Assembly (NCBI GenBank): GCA_000226015.1
Contig: JH152799.1
Location: forward strand, 76,022 to 140,021
Origin: Mnemiopsis leidyi
Lineage: Eukaryota; Ctenophora; Tentaculata; Lobata; Bolinopsidae
Length of the DNA stretch: 64,000 nt
Direction of reading: 5' to 3'
Shown: in pieces, positions 23,201 through 38,200 of the stretch
Position numbering within the stretch: the first letter of the stretch is position 1
How the letters are laid out: each line of letters starts with the position of its first letter
Program-made: the position numbers and the translations under genes
Notes under the pieces: generated by a model
What the model saw: the letters and a program-made list of their open reading frames with translations, nothing else
What the model was told of the DNA's origin: nothing
The model's database searches: none

Positions 23201-26200
23201 GAGTTAAAGTGATAAGCAGAAAAGGTAAGGGTGTAACAGGCCGATTGTTGGATCAAATTAGCGTTTTAAGATGTAACAGGTAACTTGTAGCACAGATTTA
23301 TAACTGTAACAGGTGTGCAGTTGAATCTACAGTTGAGTGCCGAGGTCGTTGTCTCACTGCCCGAATTGGGTGTCACATTATTGATCAGGAAACAATGTTT
23401 TATGAATAACATTTACGAAGCCAAGCTGTATACGTAGATAAGAATCTGTTTAGCAAGTTAAGTAAATTCGTGACCGTTATAGTGGAACAACCAAATTCAA
23501 TTTTATTACGAAAATCATCTGCAATCTTTGTCATTATCTCATATGCGGTCTTGGACTCTTGGCTGGTACTGAAATTTAACAAGTTACCAGGCGACTCTTG
23601 CTCACCATGTATCTGATGGAACTGCTGTCAACCCTCTCCCAGAGCTGTTGTTCCAGGTCGAAGTTGGAGGGAGAGCTCGCTCTCACGATGATCCGCTCGC
23701 TGATGCAGGCTGCCAGGCAGTGCTTCTGTCCGTTTGTCGTCTCGGCCTCAAGGGAAACCACCAAAGAGAAAAACCTGGATGAAAGGAAGTAGGTTTAGTT
23801 ACGTAATGGACTTAAATGATTTTCTGGATTTTTGCCGTTTGATTTAATCCCGAATTTGAATAACAGTGGTTAATCCAAGCCAAGTCTGCAGGAAAACACC
23901 AAAGAGCGCACACTATCCAGAGTCCGATGTCAAACTGACCTCTGGTTAGGATTAGGCTTTCCCTTCTTCCGCATGTTGTTCTCAGTGGTAGCACTGAAGT
24001 GGAGTCTGGGGATCGTCTTCGTTAGACTCCCGTTGTGGAAATCAACTCTGAGGAAGAGATCTGTTAGTCTGGGTACGTCTTGCTGGTAATGATATTATTT
24101 GATTATTCATAACAGTACGTGATCGGAAATAGTAATGACTCGTTAAGTATATTCCATAATGTAATTGTATTGTTCGAAGCCTGGTAATGAGTTTAGCCAT
24201 GAATATACCATACGTATATTACCATATTATTTGACTGTGGGTCTGGCTCCAAGACAAAGCAAAGCTTAATTATAAAATAGCAATAAAAGTAAAACCGTCT
24301 CATTTACTTTAAAGCTGTAGTTTAAATCGTACTATATCTGAGTAAAAATTTTTGCTACTATAGCCGGTAATGTTGAGACGAGATAAAAACGATAAGAAAC
24401 AGACCTCTGTGGATCAAGTTGGTACTTCTGTCGTTCCACTGTGCTCTGGTTAATGGTTATAATCTGGTTTTTACTCTCATTCTTGAAACCGAATAGTCTT
24501 ATGTAGAACGCTCTGATCTCAGAAACTGTGTTCTGAAAAAGCAGAAATGTTAAAAATATAACAGAGTAAGACTGTTAGTTGTTACAAAAGGTCTAACGTA
24601 AACAAACAGAGTTTTGCCTTACAGGTAATAATCATTAAGCCATTTTTAGATTTTAGAAAAGCACTCACGTCAGTTTTGATAAACTTGGGACTACTGAAAC
24701 CGTATGCAGTGACCGTCACTTGGAAGTGGTTCTTCTTTTGGCTCACAAACGCTGAGTGAGCTTCGGAGTGAACGAATCCTTTGTCAGCACTGACTGTGTA
24801 CTTAAATCCGGAGCTGTGGGGGAGAAAGGTTTAAGTCAAAACTGATGGTGCATATTTAAGTTTAAATCTTGAGCTGATTCTGGACATTAGTAGGGTCAGG
24901 GTGGTAACTGGTAAATTACTGGGGTGGTATTGGTGCCTTCAGGCTTCAGCCTTGCCAATGTAGGATGTAATGCATAAAATAAGCTACTTGTGGCGCGTAG
25001 CTGGGGACTTGCTTAGGTGTGAATTAAATCTTAAAGTTAATAAAATCCTTAAGTTAATAACATCCTAACGTTAAACATCACAACGAACGTAAATAACATG
25101 ATAAGCAATCAATCTAGGTTCATAAGGTGCGCGCGGCGTATAAAATTGCGCCGCGCATTGTCACGGTGAATATGTGTTGAGATCCTTTCCGCACTAAATT
25201 TACGATTAGCTCAGCGCGTTACAGTCGATTCAGCATTTTAAGTAAATGTAAGCTGACAGAACAGTAAAACATGCCCCGAACTCACATTGGTCTGCAGTTA
25301 GCATCCAACATCAGAGTCCACTTGTTCTTTTCGTAATCCGTCCAAGGGAGCGATCTGTAATTTTCAGACGTCTCCTGATCTACGTCGCTGTACTCTGAAG
25401 AAGAGGAATTCCGTAAGTTTATTGAGAAATGTGGATTTTTTGCGAATACCAGGATGCACAATCTGAGAAAACTAAAAGTTAAGCATATTCCGGGCTTCTA
25501 TAAAAGCTTATGCAAAGAACGATGCAGTAAATCATAACAATAGCAATATTTTTGGCTTAGGCTTCATTTTTTGCGGAAAAACAAACAGCGGACTGAAGTG
25601 TAGGCAAAGTTCTAGGACTGGCAGTGAAGTAGTGAGAAGTTGTTGAGAAAGTAAAAAGAAATGACACATTACCATGCTCTTGCTGACCTTTGCCGCCTGG
25701 CTCCGATTTGATGGTTTGAGCCGGCGATTCCATTTTCCGTTTCTTTCCCACACGGTTGATCTCAATAGTCGGGAGCGCCTGACCATATCCGGCTATGTTG
25801 CCCGCGATGTTGCCCATGTGACTCAGCCGGCGCGCTGTTTCCTGCTCGTGCTGGAGCAGAAGTCGCTGTTGCTGCTCCGCCGTGCAGTGGGCTAGACGGG
25901 CATCTTGCTGCATCCTCTGTAAATAATGGTTAGCAGGCGGGGAGTACTCTTACCAGATTTTCTATAAATCGTGGGTATTAATGCGTAAAATATAAGTGTA
26001 AAAAGCAATACAAAATGCGGTAAAACGCAGTTTATGTTATATGTAAATGCATTAATGATTAAATTGCAAATAATATAGAATAACCTAAAAATGATGTATA
26101 ATTTGAGAGTTATATGGAGGTGGAGATGGGAGATGTACAATTGTAGATCATGTAAAATGTTACCATGAAGAGGGTGTTGAGCTGGGTGGGGGGAGTCAGG

Positions 26201-29200
26201 TTGCTTGTCATGGCTTGACCTTGTACGGGGGACACTTGCTGAGGAGGTGAAACCTGCGGGGAACCTTGTCAATACGGTCTGTAACTTGTAAGTCTAAACT
26301 TTGTAGAGAAATATACACCGTGTCTATACAGTCTGTAAGTCTAAACGCTGCAAGGAACCGTGTCAATATGGTCTCAAAATCTAATCGTTGTAGAGAAATA
26401 TACACCGTACAATACGGTGTGAAAGTCTAAACGTTAGTTACATTATGTTTTTAACGTTTGTAGCCGATGTTAAACCTTAACGTCAGGAGAAAATAAATCT
26501 TGAGCAATACAAGGGCAAAGAGTAAAACTGCTTTATACAAGACCTTAGATTTTATCAGATAATGACGGAGATATCTACAAAATTTATCCTGTTGATAATG
26601 GCACTTAATTCATAAGGCAATTTCACGATTGAATAGTTATCAAATTTGCGCTATCCAATTTACCTACCGTTATGTGAATCTAATGAATGGACTACATAAG
26701 ACGAACCGCACCAACACAAATACTTACACAACAAATTTACCCCTATTCTGTCATGTCTTAAGTAAATCTTATTTCATTTTTCACCGTGACAGATATCATT
26801 TGTGTAACAAAGGTGTTCCCGAGGTACGAGTCTGGAGTGTTACACATATCATACACTAGGTAGGAGACTACAAGTCAATTATATAATTGTTTAACTGTCG
26901 CTGGTATTGCCGCCTCCCTAGCAGTAATCGTGCCGTGAGAGGGTGCGTGTAGCCCTAATCCTTTAGGTTTAATGTAAGTACGTGCGTTATGCGTATCTAT
27001 AGTGCAATGTAAAATGCAGTGAGGCCTGGAGAAGTTACTCTGACTTTTAGTTGAGTAAGCAGATGAGGCTTGTCAAGAGAGCGATTGTCAAGAAATTATG
27101 CCGCTGACACAGTTTAAATCGTGTCAGGCAACGAAATTTAGAAATTTATCAATGCCGTTTAAAGTAAAATTAGCCCTTTTCCAGATGGAAGCAGTGATTG
27201 TTGTACGTAACTACAACTAGTCACCAATAAACTAAACCTAGTCACGAAGTAGATATACCTAGATACTAAGTAACTACACCTAGTAACAAAGTAACTACGC
27301 CTAGTAACTAAGTAACTACACTTAGTCACTAAGTAGGAGGGATAAGATGACCACGATTTTTTACCACTAGGCCTACGACCGGGTGTCATGGTCATGGTCA
27401 AAATACAACTCGTCAGTCGTCACTAAGTAACTACGCTGAGTCACTAAGTTACTAAATAACTACACCTAGTAACCAAGTAACGAAATAACTACACCTAGTG
27501 ACTAGGTAATTAAATAAGTTATACACCTAGTATTTTAGTAACTAAGATGTTACACCCTGTAACTAAGTAACTAAATAACTACACCTTGTAACCAAGTAAC
27601 TAAATAACTACACGTAGTAACTATAAGTAACTAAGTAACTAACCTGGTTAACGGGAGACAAGTTAGTTGGGTGACCAAGCTGGGTACCCTGATGTAACAC
27701 TGTAGTACTCGGTATCTGCGAGTTTTCTACACTCTGCATACACTGGTTGTAGGTTAGTGCATCGGCTGCTATCTGCTCCGGGCTGTAGTATCCTGGAGAG
27801 ACGAGCATTAGTTTCACTTTCACAGATACGTGTTAGTTTCACCTTCTCAAATACGTAATAGTTTAACTTTTACATAAAGGCCTTAATTTCTCTTTCACAA
27901 ACTAGCATTGGTTTCACTAGCATACGTTTCACTTTCACATTCAAGAATTAGTTTCACTTTCACTTTCACCATCACAAGCCTCTTTTAGTTTTAAACTATT
28001 CTGTGCACCTGCTCCCGGATATTTTGTGACAATATGATAAATGAGTGACACGATTCAATACACTCATGAACTGATGGCTGGGGTAAAAATAGCTAAATTT
28101 CGATCACTTGTAAACAATCAGCGACATCAAAGAGTCTAGCCGGTCTAGGAAGAGAGGAAAGGAGTTGCAACTTACAGATCACAGGTCTAACTAGATCTGT
28201 TCGGGACGAACCTAAAACCTAGCCGTGTGCGGGTTTATTCACAAAGAAACTGAGAGACAAAACCGCTTGATTGGGAAAGAAGCCAGTAGTAACCGCTTGA
28301 CAGACGGCAGCTGAAAAAGTAACCCAAAATTGTTACCTTTCCCAGTAACCATAGCGCCAGGAGGCACTCCACTCACACGCACCTCGTGTACACAGTAGCC
28401 TAGCAACGGGTTCCAGTTGACCTACCGTAGTTCTAGGAACCTGTCAGTGGCAGTCGTGACCTGTTCTTGACGTCCGTGCCATTCACAGCTTGACAAAGGA
28501 ACCGGGCGGAAGTGCGCAGCCCGGTCTTGGAACCCAGGACCCGGCCTGCGCGTACCTGGAACTTTGCGCGTACCTGGAACCCTGCTCACCAGCATAGACT
28601 TAAAGTCTAAACGCACTGCCGACGTTAACGCTCTTCTCTACAGAGCATGCAGTTGTTTACCGCAACTTCCAGCGGAGCAGCCTGGTAAGATTTTCCGGAC
28701 TTGACGTAGACAACAACCACTGAGTGACTCCAGAGTATATAAATTGGATTCAACATCTGCAGATCATTGTGTGCCAAGAGGCGTTATGCGCAGACTTTTG
28801 ATATCTCAGCATGTCGTAGATTGTGCAGAAAGTTGGAACACTGGTAGATCTCCTGCCGTGTCAGTGCCCTGAGATCTACTCGACTCTACCCAACACACTC
28901 TGCGCTGGACTAAAAATGTGTGCTATGTCGGCACATGCGCGATGCCAACCACCCTACACCAAGTTATGCCAAGCAAACTCGCACCAAGAGCCACCATCTG
29001 CTGGGCTTGCACGGCCACGGCGATCCTCTTCGATCAGCAGCCACTGGATCTCCGATAAGAAACCCTACAACATCGCTAATTTCATATATTTTACTTTTTA
29101 CCACTCACGACAACTCTTTTGTACCTGGTAGATTTCGGTATTTTAATGCAAATTCGCCTTGTCCGCGGTCTTTACTTTGCCCTTTCCGCTGGATGCCGTC

Positions 29201-32200
29201 GCCGGACGTGGCAAAACGAATACAAGTTCTAGCGATTAACAAGCCGAGTCACAGATATACGGTGGGGCAAGACCTTGGGGCAGGGTAGGAGGAAAAGAAG
29301 TAGAAAACAGAACAAATTATAGGACACGTGTTAAAGATCACAAACGTGACTTTCATTATACCGGGAAAGGGAGAGAGGATAGAGGGCAAGTAAGGAGGAT
29401 AATGTGCGAGGTACAGGGTGGGGAAGGGCAGAGTGGTACGGACTGAGTCCGGGGTTAAAAGTCCGCAAGACGCCGGGTAGGAAGTGGAAATTCAGGGAAA
29501 ACCCGGGAAATGGTGTGTTTTCAAATGTTTCTTATACTAACTACTGTAGCTCAGTCAATCTCTCTTTTTCTATCTCTATTCATCTCTACGTAAAATTTCA
29601 TCGTGGAATCTAGAATTTTTGACTGTCTAAAAAGGGAAAATAATATTCAGTGTTAAAATCAAGCGTCCAGTGAATAAAGAACGCAGAGCGCATCTTCCTG
29701 GAAAGTGAAATAAAGGAATTACCGTTCTGTTGATCAGGAGAGTAGGCTGAATCAGAACCGGGAGGAGTTGGTAGCTGACTGAAATTGTTACATCTCATTA
29801 GATAATTACCTGATTTAGTCATTTCATCAACTAATCCTCGCTCGGTTCTGTAGAACCGTGCTAATTTACTATTCATTTTAAGGCATTTTTAGGATTTTTG
29901 CATGCTACTTCCGCGTGTAACCTTGTAAGAGCGAAGCTAACAGCTTCGATGACACCGTGACACTACTTAGCATTTACTTTTCGATAAAATGGGTTGTAAC
30001 ATACTTCGTTGAAACAAAGTGAAGTATTCCTCAAAGTATGCAGCTAATTTAATATCCTTGAAAAAACGAATCGCTGACTCTAAAATCTTAAGTTTTTTGC
30101 GAATGGCACAAGACAGACCTTGAACCTGCAATTAAAATATAACATTGAAACTTATATTAATATAAATAAATTATTTTCAATTCTGAACATTAAAACAAGG
30201 CCCACCTTTGTAAATTATTGAAGTTGTTGTAGCTTGTAGCAGTGTAGCCTAAAAGAAGAGGGAAATTAGTAATCGTGTCATTACAAACATCACTAAGCTT
30301 AAAAACGAAATATAGCCTAATGTCGGAAGGTATCGCACATTTTGGGCACGTGTGATAACGATTGACCAATGGGAAGTCAGGTACAACCAATCAACATTAA
30401 GGAACGCTTTAAAATGTCAAAAAAATTTTGCGACACCTTCCCACGAGTTGCGTTCCTCACAACTCGATTTATTGATGACAGTGAAATAATGAGAATAAAT
30501 GACAAGACATATTTGAATGAGTACCAAGCAGATCTACAACCGCCACGTCTACCGGACCTGACAAGTCCTCAGCTACAGTCAAATACGGTCAGACAATAAC
30601 ACATTAATTGGGTACGCGTGAGGCACCAACAAACAGTGGATGCAGTAGATGGCCGCAGTACAATGAAGTTCAAACAGGAGAGAGACGTCAGGACAGACTT
30701 AGTGGCTCGGGGAGGGTTGTGCACTGTGTTTGGAAACAATAGGGAGGGTGAGGGTTGGAGAAAGGCAGGAGTTAGGGCAGGAAGTACTGAGTTTGTGGAC
30801 GGTTAGGGTTGGATACAACATATATTATCTGATAAAATGTTCATGTATTTTCTTTCATGGACAGCGCGATTATTGGACATTTCTGCAATCATCTTAAATT
30901 CTAACCCAATAACACAAGGTATCTTAGGACCAAGCAGCCTCAATTATAAAGATAGCAGCACTTCAGGCAAATTTTATAAGCATCGCACAATTTTAGTGAT
31001 ATCTGCGCACGTGCAAGTTAAACAGTTAATAGGGAACTGCTAGATTTTGTGAAAATTGTAGGAAGTTCTAAATCTCCAATGGATGTAAATGAGGAGGCAA
31101 TCAACCAATTATTTTTTCTTTTCTTTTTATTCCAATAGGTCACGCACATAGTTTTGTCTGTAAACTCCACTTCATTGATGCAGATATGACTGTGATCAAA
31201 CCGCACGACCAAGATCTGTTGATCCTCACATAAGCTAAGGCACCAGACCTTTGCAGACGAGGGATATCTTCACATTCCATTTCCGACACGCTGCACAGCA
31301 GGATCGTGCCAGTAATACTTTACATACCACTAGACAGACCCTGCAGCGAGTCCACGTCAGTCGCGGTGTAGACCTGCATTCTCTCTCTCTCTCTCTCTCT
31401 GCGGAACATATAGCTACAGTCCACACATTATTGTACGATCAGCCAGACTATTTCATTTCTACTTCCCACTGTACTAGACAAGGGGAAGAGTCACATGGGT
31501 TGAAGTGGAGTGTGGAGGGTATGCACATGCTGTCTGGTGAGACAAAAACCGGGCCCCTAGTTACCGTCGCTACGTCTAGCAAGGTCTACCAGACATCACG
31601 TGCTTCGTGTATTGTCATATGAAGACGATGTTACTTGCAATAAAACCCTACCATTGGATACTATCCAAAATATTTAGAGGAAACCGAAATAGACAACCTC
31701 GAGAGAGAACTAGACAGTCGAAATAGACAAATGCAAACAGACTGGTCAGAAATAGGACAACCCGTGCTCTATGGAATATTATTTCGAATGATAATTGCGA
31801 GAATTTAACCAGCAAGGGAGAAAGGCCCACGTGCTCTCGTAAATGGTCCAATAACCTCGCACCAGGTAAGTCATGCGCTCTGCCTTCCACCAATAAACAA
31901 CCAAATGATGTGCCACGTGATACCACGTGGTGTGTTGTGAGATAGCGGCCTGCCTTTCTCTGGCCAATAAGAGCGAGAGGAGGGCAACCAGGTACGGAAC
32001 ACTCAGCGAGCTCCTGAAGACAACTCTACCCCAGCATAGCCTGGTGCAGGGATTAACCACGTGACGGGAACCTCCTGCACGTGCTGGCGCGCATATATCA
32101 CGTGACAACACGTGCCTTGTCATGAGATACACCCGTCTAGCCGAGAGATATAGGCAAACATATACAGCTTGTCCAAGCACGAGGATGATTTTCCCATTAT

Positions 32201-35200
32201 AATAGAACATTCAGTATTTCAAAATGGATGCGGCAACCTATTATTAATTACATTTATTCGAAAACAATACATAGGTCGTGGGGGAAGGAGTAGATCGTGC
32301 TGCAAAGCACGCTGCTGCGCGCGCATCTCCCCCAGAGCAGGTGTCATCGGACGGAAGGATCTGAGCAGTGAGTTAGGAGCGGATCATTAGCTACTAAAGT
32401 AAAGATAACAGATCGGAGGGAGGGAGATGGGTAGGGAAGCCAGGCAGTACCGTGGCGGCATTAACACAGAGAGAGGAGGGAGTAGGGGGAAGTTTACTGA
32501 CACTTCCATCCGCTCCGCGCTGTCCCTGGTACCAGTTCCAGTTAGCAACCCCGGACACTTACAAGTGGGGAGCCGGCAAGGTTGTTGTAGGTCCGCCTCG
32601 CTCCAAGGTCACGTGGTATAGTGAGGGTGTCAGGACGAAGGAAACATGCAACTCACCCGGCTGCTGGTGCTATTGTTGACTCGGTTAACTGGAGACTGGC
32701 ATGCCTCGTTTATCTACTGATCAGGACAGATTTAGACGTCAAGAACGAGAGAGATTGTTTTGAGATCATCGGTTAAAAGGACAGAATGGTGTAGTTGGAT
32801 GGTCCGTGATGATACTGGTTTTGTGAAGTGATAGTTTGATAGCGGTAGAAGCTGCGTTATACTGAAGTTGGCTTACAGAATCAAAACCGCGCTGTTTATA
32901 ATTACTTCTTCTTTAGATGGGATTAAGATCATTGCCTCCTTACTCCAAACAAGTGTTATTTAAGTCAGATATCTCAGATCATGTTAATGTGTAATCAATG
33001 TGTAATGGTAATGTCTTCCATTCAGATCGTAATTTTTTGTAGGAGCTGTCCTGTTAGAAGCAAGACTTTTGTTCTAGCGAGAGTTCTGTGGACATAGAGC
33101 ATGGAGCTGAGTTGTACGACAATGGTGCCGACTTGCACGGGAACAGAGCAGACTTGCACCGGAACTTTCAAATGACACGAGTTTAAACACGCTTGTTTTC
33201 AGGCGGGCACCGGACGGAACGTTTCATGAGGAGGACAGCCGGGTTACCTTGACAAGTACGAGGTAACCCTGACAACAAGTACGAGGTAACCCTGACAACA
33301 AGGTCACGTGACTGAAGGTTACCCTGACAACAACACCCGGTCAGGCTCACGTGACAGGACGGCTCTCTTCAAGGACACTATATTCGACTAACGAGTGGCT
33401 ACCGTTAACATCTTGTCAAAACGGGTCGAAAAGTTTAAAATAGCCGTTGGGAGAGAGCGTGAAGATGTTTTAAAGTTGTTGAAGTTTGGTTCGGGTTATT
33501 TACTAGCCTATCACAAACAAAAGAAATAAGGTGATGAAAATTACAAATGATCATGGCGGTCATGTGATAGTAATTTTAGAGTTGTGGGAAACCTTAATAC
33601 GTTTTGATACATCGGTGGGAAACTTTAGTGAATATCACTGTAAGAAATTAGTTATTGTTAATCAATATTTCGATAGTTAATAGTCAACATTATTTACTAA
33701 AATATTTTGGTTAAAATTCCTTGCATTTCCAACCTGCTGAACTAGACTCTTCAGAGGAAGTCCGTTGAACCCGATAAAATATACATATTCTCACACGTGA
33801 CTTCTACATATGTATAGATTTTGCCGTAACTTAAATATATATTTATGCATTTTCTAGGAATAAAATGCACCAAGTGCGTCTTTAAGGCTCTGTAATACTT
33901 CAAAATGATATCGTTTCTGGAGAAGAAAGCATTGTGACTACCATTCTTTTTGTTTGATGCTCGCACAGAAAACTGAACCAAGGTAAATTACACATTGTAA
34001 TGGACAGCACGTGGAACTATCATTGCCAGATATGGCTGTAGTGCAGTCCCAAAAATATGTCGCACGTGACTTCACAGCATTTACTGCAAACAGTTCGTAG
34101 GGATAACAGTGCTGATGTTATGCAGTGAAATCAGAGAGAGAGACCAGCTATGATGGTAAACAGTAAGTCATGTCGACAGCTTGACAGGATGTAGAGATTT
34201 ACTAAATTATCCAGAACAGAAAAAAATATTATGCGGATATGAGCATAAGGCACAAGGTATATGTGTATACTACAACGTGTACATTGACACATTGTACTAT
34301 ATTTGTACTTGTACTATGCACATTACACAATTGTGTATACAGAATATGATAGATATGCCAATTGTACAAGTACAATTATTGGACAATAATTATTGTCCAT
34401 ATTTGGAGTACACGAAAATATTCAGTATACTGTACAAGACATGTCTGGCTCCCAAGACGTAACCAAGACATGTTGTCATGGTAACGTTGTCAACGTTCCA
34501 AAGAGGTAGCCCGGAAGGAATGTGTCAAGGAATGTAACCAGAACATGATCTTACCCTGGTCAGTTCGCACTGTTAAACCAATTCACGCCACTTTCAGGAG
34601 ACTGATAAGAATGTATAAGGATCGTGATGTCACCTGTCTCTTGGCAGGAAATGGAATGACATGAAGCTGGTTGAGGATGAAGATGATATGGATGCTATTT
34701 GAAGAAGAGTTTCTCAATTGGGGGAGGATGTTTATCTGGTTTTTCAGTTTTTACTCGACCTGGTCGAATCAACTATTATCAAAATTCTGGCTACCAGTTC
34801 ATCATTTTGGCCAAACAGCAATGATCACTCCAAAATCCCTACTTAATTCTTACACGATCCCTGCATAATCTCATGTGATCAATACCTGAGTATTTTGGAT
34901 TCTTGGAAATTCTGGAAAATCTTTCGGTATACCTACTTTTAAGTTTTTACATTTACACACATGGTTAGGGATGCACTTGATGATATAAAGAGCAATTCAT
35001 TATTTCCAGGTCAAATAGGCGGTTGAGCACCAAAAGTCTGAAAGTATATTCTAGAAGGTATTCGTTACCTGGCCATCTTCCACAGAACTACATACTTATT
35101 ACTAAATCAAAAGTTTATAGACAACTAAAATGTATTCCCGTGACGTCGCCGATCATGGAGGTGAGACTCAAATTAGTGGTAAATAAATAAAACTAAATAA

Positions 35201-38200
35201 GTAGAACGTATACATGATGTCAATACCTTACATTAAGACACTGAAAGCATTATGTTTGTATTAGTTCCAAACTGCCAGAAAATCCGGTATTGTTCGATGA
35301 TAGAAATAGAAGTTGCAGTCATGATGTGTAACGTCAGATAGGAAATATGCGATTTTTAATAACTTAATGTGGATTGGATACATGTATGGAGAATTGGCGA
35401 TGTTACAGAAAAACAACCCCCTTTGATTCATGACACAGTGGTTACAAATACAGTGACTGTCATTCGTGTTTATGACCATGCGAATGTTCCTTTTCTCATA
35501 CTTCAGACCTATGAGGTATGACTTTATGGATAGTTGAAATTCTTCATGCAGGTAGCGTCATTATTGTGTTTAACATCATTGTAGAGATTTTCACGTAACC
35601 TATGGTAACTATGATTTCGGAAATAAATACGGTCACCACGATGACTAGAAACCGTCTAGATTTGATCTAATCAGAGACTCTTGATACAAGCAGATTGCTT
35701 TTATTTCCTCTAGACTGACAAGACATGACTTGAAGATAACTTTTCAATAATAAGCCCGATTGACACTGTGGTTGTCATGGTGACGCAAGGGTTTCCCAGG
35801 TATTTGCGGACTTGGATGACGGCCGTTTTAAACCTCCCAGGGTAAAGGCCGACCGACCTCGACTTTAACAAGGAAGACCAACACGGAGCACACACATACA
35901 TCAGGCGCTATAATTAGACAGAATCACAGAGAATTTAACTTTTAAAGTTGCTTCCTCAAGTAGTGTTACACCTACACTATATTAAGCTTAAAGAAACCTA
36001 AAGGGAGTTAAAGACAAACAGATACAGCAGGACGAGCAAGAAACACAGGGATGAGTCTGATGTAAACAATGTGTGTGAGCGAGCTCGAGGTAACATGTAA
36101 CAACCACGCAAGGAGAGAACACACACGCCTCCCACATATTGCATTCTGTACCATGTTGTGACAGAAACAAGGGCCAGAAACGAAAGGCAGAAGAGCGAAG
36201 AGCTTACTAAAATGTGGAGTTTCCAACTCGCGTGATCATGCAAGAGATATGCGTGTCGTAGTGCTATTTGAACGAGATTGACTAGAGTTAAAATGCCTTG
36301 CATATCGCTGTTCAAACAAATATAGAGCTTGTGTGGATGTGTGCATGTTCACTTCGAAGAGGAGATATGACAGTCAATTACATATGTTAAACCAGGACGA
36401 CAAGACGTGTATACTATGTGGAATATCATGGAATATTAAGAGGTAAGCATTGTAGAACATGGTCAGTGTCGGGGGACTGGGGAGGTATCGCACAATGGGG
36501 ACTGAGGTGGGGATTGTTCAGGGGGCTATTGTTAAGGGAGGTTCATTTGCAAAGCCTCTACAGAGGGGGCAGCTTCCAGAGGGAGGAAATACATAAATAC
36601 AGCTACTAATCAAGCAAATAAAGCATACAATCTAACAGGTTTTGAAGTCGTTTGTCATGTTCAAGTATAGGACGATATGATGAAAAGGACAATCGTGAAA
36701 GGAACACAGATTAACTGATAAGAAATGCTTCACATCGAATAAACCGCCCTAACAATAGGCCACTACATTAAGAATTAGAAAAGATAAGAAAGTGCACCCT
36801 GAATACCGGGCTTGTAAGGATTCCCGGCTTTGAGAACTCGTATTGTGAAAGCTAGCTCAATAACCTAGATCGAATTGCAGTAAAGTCTGACAAGACTAGA
36901 ACGGTTCACGGTTCACATCAATGCTACTCAACCAGGTACTCAAGATACACCCACACGTGTAAAAGTCAACCTACTCCGTTCTCACAGAAAAACGAATGGA
37001 ATCTTCCCAGGAAGATGTAAATCTTCCCAAGCACGCACCCCTGAAGAAGGGGGTAGGAGTCTACGGTAACCAGGAGGAGAAGCCCTATCCTCCCCCCAAC
37101 ATATCCTCACAAAAACACTGAGATGAGAATTATTTGAAACTTTAAACCAGACAGTATCAGTTCGGTGACACCCGGTGATACGTACAGGTGATATGAAAGT
37201 GTGTGACTGGTTAGGTGGTGTTGACGGGCACGGTGAGCGCCGTGATGACGTCACGATTTCTCTCATGCAGGGCCAAGTGGGATCGACATTATCACGGACT
37301 GCTGCTGGGGACACGAAAGGGAGCCGGAAATGCGCGTGTAACGTGCAGAAGATGGCCTGAGAAGCGTGAAGGAAAAGGTATAACGAAAAAATACAAGCCA
37401 AAAGGAGATATTATGAGAATTTTAGAAATGCCTGTTCCGATGATTACAAGAAAACAGCAGAATGATAAGAGCGTATAAGCAGAAATGGAAAAAATTAGCG
37501 ACAACTTCATAAATGCTCAACAATAAGTCGGAACTTGGTTGGCGTGTCATGGAACAAATAAGCTGATAGGACATTGCTCGGCGTGAGACATAAACTACTA
37601 GAGATCATTTGTAAACACTGGCAGTGTCTCCCGAAAAATACCCACATACGAATGACCTAGGATTCAAGAAAGCCTACTGATTACATACAACGAAGTTCTG
37701 CGACAAGATAACCAGCGGTAAAAACGGAAGATAACACCGACAGGTGCAACAAACAAAACAGGGCGGGGAGGCGAGAAAAAGAGAGAGGAGGGATCTTCTC
37801 TCCAACAGGAAGGAAACAAGAGGACAAGCAGAGCCGGATCTGGAGAGAGAGTGTTGTTGTGACAACCCACCACGGGGGCTGCCCACTCTTAGCTGACACT
37901 GCTTAGCACACATCACTCTCTGGTACAGATAAGTCTTGGAGTCACGTGTCCGGGTCAGGTGACCCGCACTGCCAGGCGAGAGAGTCACCTAGCACTGCCT
38001 TCCTCTCCCTCCCTCCCAACCGAATTAATTTCATATTATCAGCAGGACAGTGCCGCAATAACTCAGTAAACAGGGAGGCTGAGTCAGCGAGCGAGAGAGA
38101 GAGAACGAGAAAAAACAAGTGAAAACTTTAAGTAATATTTGATGTGGGAGTCATGTCTTACTGGACCATGGTGGCATGCAGGACTTGCTCATCAAAGGTT

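Larger units (their letters stand above)
25286..30248 (-). other. MYRF: N-terminal regulatory exons of MYRF
   Basis: Exons 30248-30206, 29778-29723, 27792-27644, 26253-26164, 25916-25673 and 25394-25286 encode the low-complexity region before the DNA-binding domain. Landmarks are [16 protein letters not shown], which matches the conserved Pro-Asp-Ser-Pro-Pro-type degron and activation patch of vertebrate MYRF (DSPPDSGSEAYSPQQ). Other landmarks are a Gln-rich helix ([13 protein letters not shown]) and a basic GKKRKMESP stretch that looks like a nuclear localisation signal, followed by IKSEPG, a sumoylation-like site. The basic stretch sits where vertebrate MYRF has KKRKHSESPP. An upstream ATG at 29876, open into the LPTPP exon, could serve as an internal alternative start. 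Confidence 0.88.
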
